Positions 1-8,361 of a stretch of 64,000 bases of DNA are shown here, piece after piece; within the stretch, counting starts at the first letter, position 1, and the number at the start of each line of letters is the position of its first letter. A model generated the notes under the pieces. The model had not been told where the DNA came from. It worked only from the letters and a program-made list of their open reading frames with translations, and searched no databases. The position numbers were made by a program, and so were the translations under genes. Origin of the DNA: Arthrobacter gandavensis (GTDB lineage: Bacteria > Actinomycetota > Actinomycetes > Actinomycetales > Micrococcaceae); the NCBI RefSeq assembly GCF_009192735.1, contig NZ_VTFU01000005.1:124001-188000 (forward strand). The letters run 5' to 3'.

Positions 1-681
1 CTGCGCAACGCACCGCAGCTGGTCGCCGGACGATGGAGCATGCTTCCTCCGGTCGAAAGTGACACCACCGTTCACGCCCATGCGACAGCGGAGCTTCTCA
101 TGGACCGGTACGGAATTCTTACCCGTGGATCCGTTGCCAGTGAAGGAACCCCCGGCGGCTTTGGCCTGTTGTACCGGGTGCTCGCACGGCTGGAGGAAAT
201 GGGACGCTGCCGCCGGGGGTACTTCATCGAACAGCTTGGTGCTGCACAGTTTGCCGTTCCCGCAACTGTCGACCGGCTCCGGTCATTTTCGGAGGACGCC
301 CAGCTGCGGAAGCCGGAACCCACCGCAGTGGCGCTGGCTGCCACAGATCCGGCCAACCCCTACGGTGCTGCACTGCCGTGGCCTGCGCTCGACGGCGGAC
401 ACCGTCCCGGACGAAAGGCCGGCGCACTGGTGGTTCTCGTGGATGGAAACCTGTCCCTCTATGCCGAACGAGGAGGCAAGACTCTTCTCGCATTCACCGA
501 AGACCCGGCAACTCTCGAGCTTTCCGCCGAAGCGCTGGTGGGAATCATCCGCCGCGGTGCCGCTGAGAAAATGGCAATCGAGAAGGTCAACGGGCAGGAT
601 GTCCTGGACACCGACGCCGCCAAAGCCCTCACCCGCGCCGGCTTTTACACCACGCCTAAAGGGCTGCGTTACCGTGTGTGA
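1..681 (+). CDS. lhr: Lhr-type ATP-dependent helicase, C-terminal fragment (5' truncated by window)
   Basis: The reading frame is open from base 1 and ends at TGA 679-681, giving the last 226 residues of a much larger protein. The start reads as the Lhr C-terminal region: a GRWSMLPP segment, then the winged-helix-like RYGILTRGSV and YRVLARLEEMGRCRRGYF segments, and a terminal VLDT..A..L..AGF...PKGLRYR motif. Family members are large DNA helicases (about 1,500 residues) used in DNA repair. The helicase core lies outside the window. The downstream Nei2-type glycosylase gene begins 77 nt later, and lhr-nei2 is a recurrent actinobacterial pairing, which supports the call. Confidence 0.9.
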   Translation: MRNAPQLVAGRWSMLPPVESDTTVHAHATAELLMDRYGILTRGSVASEGTPGGFGLLYRVLARLEEMGRCRRGYFIEQLGAAQFAVPATVDRLRSFSEDAQLRKPEPTAVALAATDPANPYGAALPWPALDGGHRPGRKAGALVVLVDGNLSLYAERGGKTLLAFTEDPATLELSAEALVGIIRRGAAEKMAIEKVNGQDVLDTDAAKALTRAGFYTTPKGLRYRV

Positions 682-758
682 TTCCGTTCGAAAGCCAGGT
701 ATCCAACGGAGCCTTCCCTCTCCGCTCGCCTTGGGAACCCACAGCCGAGGAGGTTACC

Positions 759-1568
759 GTGCCTGAAGGAGATACCGTATGGCGCAGTGCCCGGGAACTA
801 CACGCTGCGCTTGGCGGACAGACCCTCACCCGGTGCGACATCCGGGTACCGAAATTCGCCACGACGGATTTCTCCGGCAGCACAGTCACTGATGTTGTTT
901 CCCGCGGCAAACACCTCCTGATTCGGCTGGGCGATCCAGAGAACGGATGGTTGCTGCATTCCCATCTCAAGATGGAGGGACTGTGGCACGTATATGGCCG
1001 GGGCGAGAGGTGGCGGCGTCCGGCCTTCAAGGCACGGTGCATCCTTGAGACGGAACAGAAGCAGGTGGTTGGTTTCGATCTTGGCTTCCTGCGCGTTCTT
1101 CCACGCGCTGAGGAGGACGACGCCGTGGGCTACTTGGGTCCGGATCTGCTCGGCCCGGACTGGGATGCTGCGGAGGCGCTGCGCCGGTTGGAAGCGGTCC
1201 CTGAACGGCCCATCGGGTTGGCGCTGCTGGACCAGCGCAATCTGGCGGGCATTGGCAATGTGTACCGCTGCGAAATCTGTTTCCTTGCCGGCGTGCATCC
1301 GTTGACGCCGGTGGGAGAAGTGACCAACCTGCCGCGGATTGTTGATCTCTCCAAGCGTCTGCTCGAAGCCAATAAGTCGCGGAGCCGGCGGATCACCACC
1401 GGAAACAGAACCCGCGATCCCCTGTGGGTGTACAACCGTGAAACCAGGGGTTGCCTGCGGTGCGGAACAAAGGTTGCACATGAACTCGTCGGGGACAACG
1501 AGTTGGAACTGCGGGACTTGTATTACTGCCCGCATTGCCAGCCTGCCACACAGGTTCAGCACCCGTGA
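759..1568 (+). CDS. Endonuclease VIII-like DNA glycosylase (Nei2 type, Fpg/Nei family)
   Basis: This 269-aa bifunctional DNA glycosylase/AP lyase would excise oxidised bases. The GTG start at 759 follows a GAGGAGG ribosome site and gives (M)PEGDTVWR. Pro2 as catalytic nucleophile and Glu3 are the family hallmark, so the longer upstream reading is wrong. The internal LLDQRNLAGIGNVYR is the helix-two-turn-helix motif. The C-terminal zinc finger is visible as CLRCG...YYCPHC. PEGDTVWR rather than PELPEVE places it with Nei2 rather than Fpg. It is probably co-transcribed with lhr. A second, diverged Fpg-family gene lies at 26821-27735. Confidence 0.92.
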   Translation: MPEGDTVWRSARELHAALGGQTLTRCDIRVPKFATTDFSGSTVTDVVSRGKHLLIRLGDPENGWLLHSHLKMEGLWHVYGRGERWRRPAFKARCILETEQKQVVGFDLGFLRVLPRAEEDDAVGYLGPDLLGPDWDAAEALRRLEAVPERPIGLALLDQRNLAGIGNVYRCEICFLAGVHPLTPVGEVTNLPRIVDLSKRLLEANKSRSRRITTGNRTRDPLWVYNRETRGCLRCGTKVAHELVGDNELELRDLYYCPHCQPATQVQHP

Positions 1569-1651
1569 CAAAAACCGGTGCAGTGCAAAAACCCCTGCGT
1601 AAAGACAGCGGCCGCACGTAGTCTCCACTGGGGAGGAAATCTGGCAGCGTC

Positions 1652-2239
1652 ATGTCCGCGCCATACAGGGAAGCAGGCGGGGCTGCAACGTACTGTGGCG
1701 GTATGTGCCCTTCCCAGCCCAAAGGAGTGCCGGGCTTCTGGTATTCGGGAGACCCGAAGCAGGAGTCGAGCCGGACTGCTCTCAAAGCCCTGCGGGACTA
1801 TCGCACGGCTGAACAGGACATGCGACGCCGCACCAGGGAGGCCTTGGGGATCAATGAAAAGGACATGCAGGCGCTGCGGCACCTCATGCGGGCCCAGCAG
1901 CAGGGCAACAACCTCGGTCCCACAGACATCAGCCGTCTGCTCGCCATCTCCACTGCGTCCACCACCGCATTGATCGACCGCCTCGTGAGCAGCGGACATA
2001 TCCGGCGGCAACTCCATCCCACGGACCGCCGGGCCCTGGAATTGGTCCCGACCGAGAAGTCGAGCCGGGAAATGCGGGAAATCCTTGGGCCGATGCACCG
2101 CCGGATGATGGATGTGGCCACATCGCTCTCGCCTCATGAGGCGGAAATCATTGCCAGGTTTCTACAGAACATTACCGACATCGTCGACGACAAGCCGTCA
2201 ACCGCAGAAGAACCCGGAGGAGCCTCCGGACCGTCCTGA
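1652..2239 (+). CDS. MarR-family transcriptional regulator
   Basis: This 195-aa protein has a winged helix-turn-helix at about residues 60-130: LGPTDISRLLAISTASTTAL as the HTH, followed by the IDRLVSSGHIRRQLHPTDRRA wing, which is typical MarR (the DR-R wing motif is intact). Flanking helices would form the dimer interface. The first 35 residues are not part of the domain, and an in-frame ATG at 1703 is an alternative start. A GGGAGGA site lies about 15 nt before the chosen ATG, which is rather far. The ligand and target genes cannot be deduced. No inverted repeat stands out upstream. Confidence 0.85.
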   Translation: MSAPYREAGGAATYCGGMCPSQPKGVPGFWYSGDPKQESSRTALKALRDYRTAEQDMRRRTREALGINEKDMQALRHLMRAQQQGNNLGPTDISRLLAISTASTTALIDRLVSSGHIRRQLHPTDRRALELVPTEKSSREMREILGPMHRRMMDVATSLSPHEAEIIARFLQNITDIVDDKPSTAEEPGGASGPS

Positions 2240-2287
2240 CCAGTCGCCTCCGGCACCGCCGTCGTCTGATGCATCTACTGCACTCGG

Positions 2288-2293
2288 TAGTCT
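2288..2293 (+). promoter_or_regulatory. Leaderless -10 hexamer for the RluA-like gene
   Basis: TAGTCT ends exactly 6 nt before the GTG at 2300. This spacing would place the transcription start at or next to the start codon. The GGAAGG between them is too close to act as an ordinary ribosome site for that GTG. Confidence 0.5.
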
Positions 2294-2299
2294 GGAAGG

Positions 2300-3238
2300 G
2301 TGATGCAATCTCCGCTTCCCGTGCGCAACGGTGTGAACGCCACTCGTTTGCGGCTGCCTGCCGAAGGTCCGTGGGACACCGCCATGGACTACGTGCTGTC
2401 CCGTTTCGGCCATGTCGATCCGGACGGAATTATTGACCGCTTTGTCCGCGGCGAAGTGGTCGGTTTGGGTGGGACGCCGCTGACCCAAAACACTCCCCTG
2501 AACGAGCACACGTTTATCTGGTACTACCGGGAACTGCCTCCTGAGAAGCGGCTGCCGGTGGAAATCAATATCCTCCACCAGGACGAGAACCTGTTGGTTG
2601 TCGACAAACCGCATTTCCTGCCAACAACACCCGGAGGGATGTATGTGGCGGAATCGGCACTCGTGCGGCTCCGGGTCCAGCTCGACATCCCGGACCTGAT
2701 CCCCATGCACCGGCTGGACCGGATGACGGCGGGTGTCCTGTTGTTCTCCACCAATCCGGAGACCCGCGGAAAATACCAGACGCTGTTCGAAAAGCGCCGG
2801 ATCACCAAGGAATACGAGGCTGTCGCTCCAGTGCGCACTGACCTCGAGCTCCCGCGCATTGTCCGCAGCCGGATGATCAAGTCACGCACGTACCTGTTGG
2901 CGCAGGAGGTGGATGGCGAACCCAATGCGGAAACGCGCGTGGAGCTCCTGGAAGCGCACGACGGCGTAGGCCGGTATCGCCTTCAGCCGCACACCGGCAA
3001 GACGCATCAGCTGCGGGTGCATATGGCCTCGCTCGGAATTGGGATCCTGAATGATTCCTTCTACCCCGACTTATTGCCGCAGGCGGCGGATGACTATACG
3101 CGGCCGCTGCAGTTACTCGCCCGGTCGGTCGAGTTTGTCGACCCGTTGAGCAAGCAGCCCGTCCGGTACCGAAGCGGGCTCACCCTGGCCTTCGCACCAA
3201 AAGTCCTGCCGCCAAAGGCCCTGCCGCCAAAAGCTTGA
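2300..3238 (+). CDS. RluA-family RNA pseudouridine synthase
   Basis: This 312-aa protein would isomerise a uridine in rRNA or tRNA. The catalytic motif MHRLDRMTAGVLLF (about residues 137-150) has the essential Asp. LLVVDKPHFLPTTPGG precedes it and the C-terminal HTGKTHQLRVHMASLGIGILND motif follows, both characteristic of RluA/RluC/RluD. The N-terminus (FVRGEV...N..L) resembles a reduced S4-like region. GTG 2300 and ATG 2303 are both possible starts; GTG fits the leaderless hexamer. The C-terminus ends in a small KVLPPKALPPKA repeat that continues as degenerate 15-nt repeats beyond the stop. The RNA target cannot be told. Confidence 0.9.
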   Translation: MMQSPLPVRNGVNATRLRLPAEGPWDTAMDYVLSRFGHVDPDGIIDRFVRGEVVGLGGTPLTQNTPLNEHTFIWYYRELPPEKRLPVEINILHQDENLLVVDKPHFLPTTPGGMYVAESALVRLRVQLDIPDLIPMHRLDRMTAGVLLFSTNPETRGKYQTLFEKRRITKEYEAVAPVRTDLELPRIVRSRMIKSRTYLLAQEVDGEPNAETRVELLEAHDGVGRYRLQPHTGKTHQLRVHMASLGIGILNDSFYPDLLPQAADDYTRPLQLLARSVEFVDPLSKQPVRYRSGLTLAFAPKVLPPKALPPKA

Positions 3239-3427
3239 ACTCCAAAGGCAGCCCCAGCTTCAAAAACCCTGGAACTTACCTCCCCGCAGACCGCTGGTCC
3301 ATACCTGCTGCCGCTATGCCTGTCCCGGACGGCAAAAAGTTTTACTGCCCCTTCGTTTTGTCTATGGGTAGGGTGGACGAAAACGTCCGGATCAGCACTC
3401 GCTGCCTCCGGCAGGGGAAGGATCCTG

Positions 3428-4849
3428 ATGACTCCGCCGTCAACGCCGACCGGACCGCAGCGCGGACCGAGAAATTTGCATGCTCCGGAGACGCGGCGGG
3501 ATCCGGAAAAGGGGCGGGAAACCGAAAAGCTGCGGGAATCTGAAGGGCCGCGGAAAGCTGAAATACAATCCTTTCCGGATCTGCAGGACGGCCCCGATCC
3601 TGCGCCTCCGTTGAAGATCTCGGACGGAAACCCAGTGCGGAAACGCGTTGTGAAGCCGTCCGTGCCAGAACGCCAGCCTGCCCCGTCGTCGTCGTCGTCA
3701 CCAACGTCATCTTCGCGCACCTCCCCATCCCGGTTTCGCAGCTCTTCGCCCGCGTCCACACCGGCCAAGTCGGACTATACGCCCGCGTCCACACCGTCCA
3801 AGTCCGACTCTTCGCAGCCTTCCACTCCGGTCCAGACCGACTCTACGCAGCATCCCTCCTTGTCGGCCCAGTCGCAGCATCCCGCTTCGAGCCAGCGGCA
3901 GGAAAGGCCCGCAGGAGATGAAGCAACAGCGGATGAAACTGAGCCCCTATCGGCACGCGGGCCGGCCGGCGAACCTGTTGCCTCCACACCCGTTCCCGGG
4001 CCACTTTCCAACCCGCAGGACTTGAACCGAGCAACCTTCCCGATCGGGCTCATCCGCAGGACGGCCGTTTCAGCGGTAACGGCTGTGGTTGTGGCCAGTG
4101 CTGTCTCGGTAACGGCCGACACGAATTCCGGAACCGGGTTGGCGGCGTTTGATCCACAGGCAGTCCTCGATCCGGCGGGATCGCTGATTGCGCCTGCGGT
4201 CATGATGTGGTGGCTGTGGCTTCCCATTGCCGCCGGCTGGCTCGTCTACGCGCTGTACCAGTGGCTTCCGCGGCAGCGCACAAATCCGCGGCAGGAGTGG
4301 ATCGGTTGGCTGGTTGTGGCGAGCGAACTCCTGGCACTTTGCTGGCTGCTGGCTGCCGCATCCGGAGCGGCAGCCGGAATTCTAGTTTTGGCTGCCGCGC
4401 AAACCTCACTGGGGCTTTATTGTCTTCACCGCGTCAACGTCAGCCCGCCTGCTACTCGGACTGAGGGACTCCTGGCCGATGTTCCTCTCGGAATGTTCCT
4501 TGTGGCCGCAGTCTTTTCGCTGACGACGTCCTTAGCCTTCATCCTGACCGGCTCGGATGCGGATCTGGCGGGATGGGGCGGGCCGGCCTGGGCGTTGATT
4601 GCCCTGGTCTCGGTGACGGTGGGCGTCAATATCGTGTGCATGACGGACCGCGGACACCTGTGCGTGGCACTGGCCACCGTGTGGGCTCTGTCGTGTGTTG
4701 CCGGCGGACGATTCCTCGGCGCACCGGATTCGACGCTCATCGGTGCAGCCGCGGCTGCATCCGCGTTCCTGGTTTTGGTCTCCGCAGGATCCCGGAGACA
4801 TCAGGTGGACCACGAGCGGCGCAGGAATGAACGCCTCATCCAGACGTGA
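3428..4849 (+). CDS. Ser/Thr/Pro-rich N-terminal region plus multi-spanning membrane domain, possibly TspO/MBR-like
   Basis: This is a 473-aa protein. Residues 1-200 are hydrophilic and low-complexity: charged RDPEKGRETEKLRES, a serine run, then imperfect repeats of the type STPAKSD / STPSKSD / STPVQTD. Residues 205-465 contain about seven hydrophobic segments. The stretch SLIAPAVMMWWLWLPIAAGW followed by LVYALYQWLPRQR recalls tryptophan-rich TspO/MBR-like proteins of actinobacteria, where an IAP....W..IY.G...Y..WQWLP pattern is common; this link is by eye and tentative. The ATG follows GGGGAAGGA at good spacing. A degenerate tandem repeat begins at its stop codon. The function is unknown. 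Confidence 0.7.
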   Translation: MTPPSTPTGPQRGPRNLHAPETRRDPEKGRETEKLRESEGPRKAEIQSFPDLQDGPDPAPPLKISDGNPVRKRVVKPSVPERQPAPSSSSSPTSSSRTSPSRFRSSSPASTPAKSDYTPASTPSKSDSSQPSTPVQTDSTQHPSLSAQSQHPASSQRQERPAGDEATADETEPLSARGPAGEPVASTPVPGPLSNPQDLNRATFPIGLIRRTAVSAVTAVVVASAVSVTADTNSGTGLAAFDPQAVLDPAGSLIAPAVMMWWLWLPIAAGWLVYALYQWLPRQRTNPRQEWIGWLVVASELLALCWLLAAASGAAAGILVLAAAQTSLGLYCLHRVNVSPPATRTEGLLADVPLGMFLVAAVFSLTTSLAFILTGSDADLAGWGGPAWALIALVSVTVGVNIVCMTDRGHLCVALATVWALSCVAGGRFLGAPDSTLIGAAAAASAFLVLVSAGSRRHQVDHERRRNERLIQT

Positions 4850-4987
4850 TGGAACGGCAACGGCGTGATGGAACGCCCGCGGACGGTCAAGGCGTGACGG
4901 AACGGTCAAGGCGTGACGGAACGGCCACGGCGCTGACCGGACGGCCACGGCAGTGACGGGACAGCCACGGCAGTAACCGGACAGCGG
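4846..4987. repeat. Degenerate 19-20 bp tandem repeat
   Basis: About seven head-to-tail units of the type GTGACGGAACGGYCAMGGC run from the stop codon of the membrane-protein gene into the intergenic region. Two units are 19 bp and near-identical; later units are 20 bp and diverged. No unique spacers separate the units, so this is a minisatellite and not a CRISPR. It fills most of the gap before the oxidoreductase gene. Confidence 0.8.
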
Positions 4988-5035
4988 AGATGCCCCTGAG
5001 GAATACTCCGGCAACTACTGTGGTTGCCGACGGAC

Positions 5036-5965
5036 ATGAAGATCATTGGCGTGGAAAAGCTCGGCGGCCCGGAGGCTCTGACCGTGATGGACGTTCCGGA
5101 ACCGCACGCGGGACCCGGAGAAGCCCGGATCCGGGTCAAGGCGGCAGCCGTGAACCCTACTGACACCGTCCTGCGTTCAGGCGGCCAGGGCAGAGGACAG
5201 CTCAAGGCTCCTGCGATCCCCGGAATGGACGCAGCAGGAATTGTCGACGAGGCGGATGACACCGGCAGATGGCAGGTTGGCGACAGGGTCATGGCCATTG
5301 CCCTGCCCCTGGGTATTCACCGCGGCGCCTATGCCGAGCATCTGGTTGTCCCTGCCGACTCACTGGCGCATATTCCGGACGGCACAAGCTTCGCTGAGGC
5401 TTCGACTCTCCCCATGAATGGGCTGACCGCAGTGCAGACCCTGGAAAAACTGAATCTGCAGCCCGGTCAGTCACTTGCGGTAACGGGCGCGGCCGGAACC
5501 CTGGGCGGCTATCTGGTGCAGTTGGCTAAGCAGGCGGGCCTGGTGGTGGTGGCCGACGCCGCTGAAAAAGACCGCGCTCTGGTTGCCGGTTTGGGTCCGG
5601 ATTACCTGGTGGGCCGGGGCGACGACGCCGCTCAGCACATCAGGGAGTTCTTTCCCGACGGAGTCGACGCCCTCGCCGATGCCGCCGTCATGAACGAAAA
5701 GGCCGTCCCGGCGGTGAAAGACGGCGGAGGGTTTGCGACTTTCCGCTGGTGGCAGGAAGATCCCGGCCGCGGAATCACGGTGCATCCTGTTGCCGTTCGG
5801 GACGAATACCATTCCGGCGAAAAGCTGGACGCGCTGCGCCGCCTTGTGGAGGACGGGACCCTGACCCTCCGCGTCGCCGATCAGCTCCCAGCAGACGACG
5901 CCGCCGAGGCGCACCGCAGGCTCGAAGCGGGCGGAGTCCGTGGACGTTTGGTGCTGCTCTTCTAG
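5036..5965 (+). CDS. Zinc-independent MDR oxidoreductase (quinone reductase-like, NADP-dependent)
   Basis: This 309-aa medium-chain dehydrogenase/reductase has the groES-like fold at about residues 20-120 (AAAVNPTDTVLRSGG, IPGMDAAGIVDE) and the Rossmann motif VTGAAGTLGGYLVQLAKQAG at about 145. Zinc ligands of alcohol dehydrogenases are absent, as in quinone oxidoreductases. The C-terminus AHRRLEAGGVRGRLVLLF is typical of the family. ATG 5036 was preferred over an in-frame TTG at 5024; a TACTGT hexamer lies at 5016-5021. The substrate is unknown. A second family member is at 55872-56891. Confidence 0.87.
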   Translation: MKIIGVEKLGGPEALTVMDVPEPHAGPGEARIRVKAAAVNPTDTVLRSGGQGRGQLKAPAIPGMDAAGIVDEADDTGRWQVGDRVMAIALPLGIHRGAYAEHLVVPADSLAHIPDGTSFAEASTLPMNGLTAVQTLEKLNLQPGQSLAVTGAAGTLGGYLVQLAKQAGLVVVADAAEKDRALVAGLGPDYLVGRGDDAAQHIREFFPDGVDALADAAVMNEKAVPAVKDGGGFATFRWWQEDPGRGITVHPVAVRDEYHSGEKLDALRRLVEDGTLTLRVADQLPADDAAEAHRRLEAGGVRGRLVLLF

Positions 5966-5969
5966 CCCG

Positions 5970-6275
5970 TCACAGCGAAATCCACCGTCCGCGCTGACGA
6001 CGGAGGACACGCAGGCGTTCCGCCTCGGCCACCCCCTCCACCGCATGGCGCATGTTGGCGGCAGCCCGTTTCGCTTGGGAGTTCTCCAAAGACCATTCAT
6101 TGTCCGGAACCATGAAACGCAACGTGATACGGGGTATTCCACTGACGATATCGAGCTGGTTGGCTTCAACGTGGTGGCTGGCGGCCAGAGCGGCGACGGC
6201 AGTCTCCATGACGGCTTCCGGCGGAGTGCCGGGTTTTAGTCCGGTGATGTTCAGCTGGGCACGGAAAGAAGGCAT
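5970..6275 (-). CDS. Conserved hypothetical protein (101 aa)
   Basis: The 101-aa product begins MPSFRAQLNITGLKPGTPPE and contains ASHHVEANQLDIV and a PRITLRFMVPDNE strand. The alternating pattern looks like a small alpha/beta protein, and no catalytic motif is visible. Coding on the minus strand is supported by codon-position GC bias and by a TANNNT hexamer exactly 6 nt upstream of ATG 6275. It converges on the oxidoreductase gene with only 4 nt between the stops. No function can be assigned. Confidence 0.7.
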   Translation of the reverse strand: MPSFRAQLNITGLKPGTPPEAVMETAVAALAASHHVEANQLDIVSGIPRITLRFMVPDNEWSLENSQAKRAAANMRHAVEGVAEAERLRVLRRQRGRWISL

Positions 6276-6281
6276 GTTCTC

Positions 6282-6287
6282 AGGTTA
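6282..6287 (-). promoter_or_regulatory. Leaderless -10 hexamer for the 101-aa hypothetical
   Basis: On the minus strand TAACCT lies 6 nt before ATG 6275, with no room for a conventional ribosome-binding leader. Confidence 0.45.
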
Positions 6288-6306
6288 GGCGGCCACGCCA
6301 TTCAGC

Positions 6307-6375
6307 CTGACGCAGTTGCCCGGAACGGGTGTCCAGCTGACGCAGTTGCCCGGAACGGGTGTCCAGCTGACGCAG
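6307..6375. repeat. 30-bp direct repeat, 2.3 copies
   Basis: Two identical 30-bp units start at 6307 and 6337 (CTGACGCAGTTGCCCGGAAC plus ten further bases). A third partial copy of 9 bp starts at 6367. Copies are perfect, which implies recent duplication or slippage. The repeat lies just beyond the promoter of the 101-aa gene and before the 3' end of the acidic-protein gene. Confidence 0.9.
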
Positions 6376-6489
6376 CCGATCCGTAATCGAGTCCAGGACC
6401 GCCGTAGGGGCAGGAAGTATGCTGCGGCGGCAGCAGGTCACGGCTGCCGCCCCAGCACCTGCCGCTACGGCGGCGGGTGGGCCGGCTGT

Positions 6490-6963
6490 CTACAGCTCGT
6501 GTTCCTCGGGATCGAAATCAGCTAGTGGATCTCCGCCGAGGTGCGCCGGGTCATCGCTGCCGTCTTCCTCGTCTGCGGATACAGGATCGTCGAAGTCAAC
6601 GTCACTGGCTGCTTCTCCGATGGTGGGCACCTCCGGAGGAACCTGGGAATCTCCCTCTTCGAATCGCTCTTCAGCGGTTTCGTTTCTCAGCGTCTGGTCC
6701 GACAACGCCCCGGGTTCGTTGAGCAGTGGCTCTTCATTCACCAGCGGGTCTTCCTGCCAGCGGTCAGGATTATCTTCAGCCGCGCCCGGATAGTCCAGGT
6801 CTTCGGGGTCGATCAACTCGTCGGCGTCGCTCAGGGCGTCCTCATCCGTCAGGTCTTCCAACGGAACATCGGCGATTTCATCCGGAGTCGCTACGTCGGC
6901 AATGTCATCGGCCAGTACGGGGTCGGTGCCCAGCTCGGGATCGGGAATGCTCTGCTCGTCCAT
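6490..6963 (-). CDS. Highly acidic hypothetical protein (157 aa)
   Basis: The product starts MDEQSIPDPELGTDPVLADD and is about one third Asp/Glu with almost no aromatic or basic residues, so it is probably disordered. The motif LVNEEPLLNEPGALSDQTLR is the only hydrophobic patch. ATG 6963 follows a GGAAAGG-type site; a longer reading from 7011 lacks support. Acidic proteins of this kind are common in actinobacteria and some carry DUF5709-like repeats, but no firm family match is visible here. The role is unknown. Confidence 0.65.
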   Translation of the reverse strand: MDEQSIPDPELGTDPVLADDIADVATPDEIADVPLEDLTDEDALSDADELIDPEDLDYPGAAEDNPDRWQEDPLVNEEPLLNEPGALSDQTLRNETAEERFEEGDSQVPPEVPTIGEAASDVDFDDPVSADEEDGSDDPAHLGGDPLADFDPEEHEL

Positions 6964-7112
6964 CAACTCTGCCTTTCCGTTGCGTTCGCCTGCCGGCCCT
7001 CTGCACATCAAATCAGCGGATAACCGGCAGAACTTCCGTTAGTAAGCCTACTGACATCCACTTCCCGGCACCACCCGGCGGTAACGCAGCCCGCACCACC
7101 GCAGCCGGTGGA

Positions 7113-8360
7113 CTACCGCAGCGCGGAAATGCCGGTGATATCCCGACCCACAATCAGGGTGTTGATTTCGTACGAACCCTCGTAGGTGTAGATGGCCTCG
7201 GCGTCAGCGAAAATCCTGGCCATGCGGTAGTCGGTCACGATTCCGTTGCCGCCCAGAATGCTGCGGCCCAAACTGACGGTTTCACGCATCTTCCGGCTGG
7301 CATAGGACTTCGCCAGGGCAGCCTGAGCCATGCCGTCCGGGGACTGCCGCCCGGGTGCCGACGGATAGCCTCCGCGCTCGAGTTCGGCCACCCTCGCAAG
7401 CATGCCGGTGCTTGCCACTGTGTTGCCGAGCATCCGCACCAGCTGCTCGGTTATCAGCTGGAACGATGCCAGGGGACGGCCAAACTGCTGGCGCTCCACG
7501 GCATAAGAGCGGGCGACGTCGACAGCGGCCAACTGGGCGCCGACCGCCTGCCAGCCCACCATGATCCGGGAACCGCGAAGCAGATGCTTAATATCTTCGA
7601 AACTGTCGATGCCCGCCAGCCGGTCCGCTTCGGCCACCCTGACGCCGGTCAGTGTGATGTCTGCATTCTGCACTGTGCGAAGCGCCGTCTTGTTTTCGAT
7701 TTTGCTGCGGTGCACGCCCGGAAGCGAGGCGTCCAGGAGGAACCCCCGCGTCTTGCCGGTGTCCGGCTCACGGGCCCAGAGCAGCATGTAGTCACAGAAC
7801 GTCCCATTGCCGATCCACCGCTTGCCGCCGTTGAGGATCCAGGAGTCCCCGTCCCGGACCGCCGTGGTTTCCATTCCTCCTGCGACATCGGAACCATGCT
7901 CCGGTTCGGTCAGCGCAAAGGCTCCGGTTATCCGCAGCGACAGCGCATCAGCCAGCAGGCGCTCTTTTTGGTCCTGTGAGCCGAATGCATGCAGTGCTTC
8001 CACGAAAAGATCATGGTGGACCATGAAAAACGTTGCGATGGAGGTGTCAGTCCGGGTCATTTCCGCGATGACCAGTCCGGCAAACAAGGGGCTGTACCCC
8101 TGCTGGACAGGTGTGGAAAGTTCCAGGGCGGCGAGCTTGGGCAGGAGCTCTGCCGGAAAATAGGCGTCCCGCCACCAATCGTTGGCATGTGGCGCAACCT
8201 CTGCTGCAAGGAAAGCCCGGAGCTCCTGCAGCTTTTGCTGTTCGCGGGTGCTGAGCTGGTCTTCAAACGCGTAAAAGTCGGCGTCGGGCAGATTCGCGCC
8301 GGGCATATTCACGTCGGCCAGATTCACAGTGGATGGGACTGCGGAAGGATCAGAAGCCAC
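7113..8360 (-). CDS. Acyl-CoA dehydrogenase (glutaryl-CoA dehydrogenase-like)
   Basis: This 415-aa flavoprotein would carry out alpha,beta-desaturation of an acyl-CoA. Family signatures are the FALTEPEHGSDV flavin loop, GGKRWIGN, the QLITEQLVRM helix and the C-terminal SILGGNGIVTDYRMARIFAD...YTYEGS segment, which contains the Glu of YEGS at the usual catalytic-base position of glutaryl/short-branched-chain enzymes. The likely start is GTG 8360, one base after the stop of the SDR gene, so translation should be coupled; an internal ATG at 8309 is an alternative. With the upstream 3-hydroxyacyl-CoA dehydrogenase-like SDR it forms a two-gene beta-oxidation-type operon. The substrate is unknown. 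Confidence 0.88.
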   Translation of the reverse strand: MASDPSAVPSTVNLADVNMPGANLPDADFYAFEDQLSTREQQKLQELRAFLAAEVAPHANDWWRDAYFPAELLPKLAALELSTPVQQGYSPLFAGLVIAEMTRTDTSIATFFMVHHDLFVEALHAFGSQDQKERLLADALSLRITGAFALTEPEHGSDVAGGMETTAVRDGDSWILNGGKRWIGNGTFCDYMLLWAREPDTGKTRGFLLDASLPGVHRSKIENKTALRTVQNADITLTGVRVAEADRLAGIDSFEDIKHLLRGSRIMVGWQAVGAQLAAVDVARSYAVERQQFGRPLASFQLITEQLVRMLGNTVASTGMLARVAELERGGYPSAPGRQSPDGMAQAALAKSYASRKMRETVSLGRSILGGNGIVTDYRMARIFADAEAIYTYEGSYEINTLIVGRDITGISALR

Positions 8361-8361
8361 G

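Noticed and set aside
3235-3543. 102-residue frame between the pseudouridine synthase and membrane-protein genes
   Set aside because: It overlaps the supported membrane-protein start, has no ribosome site, and reads as random sequence.
4846-4987. Possible CRISPR array
   Set aside because: Units follow each other without unique spacers, and no cas gene is present.
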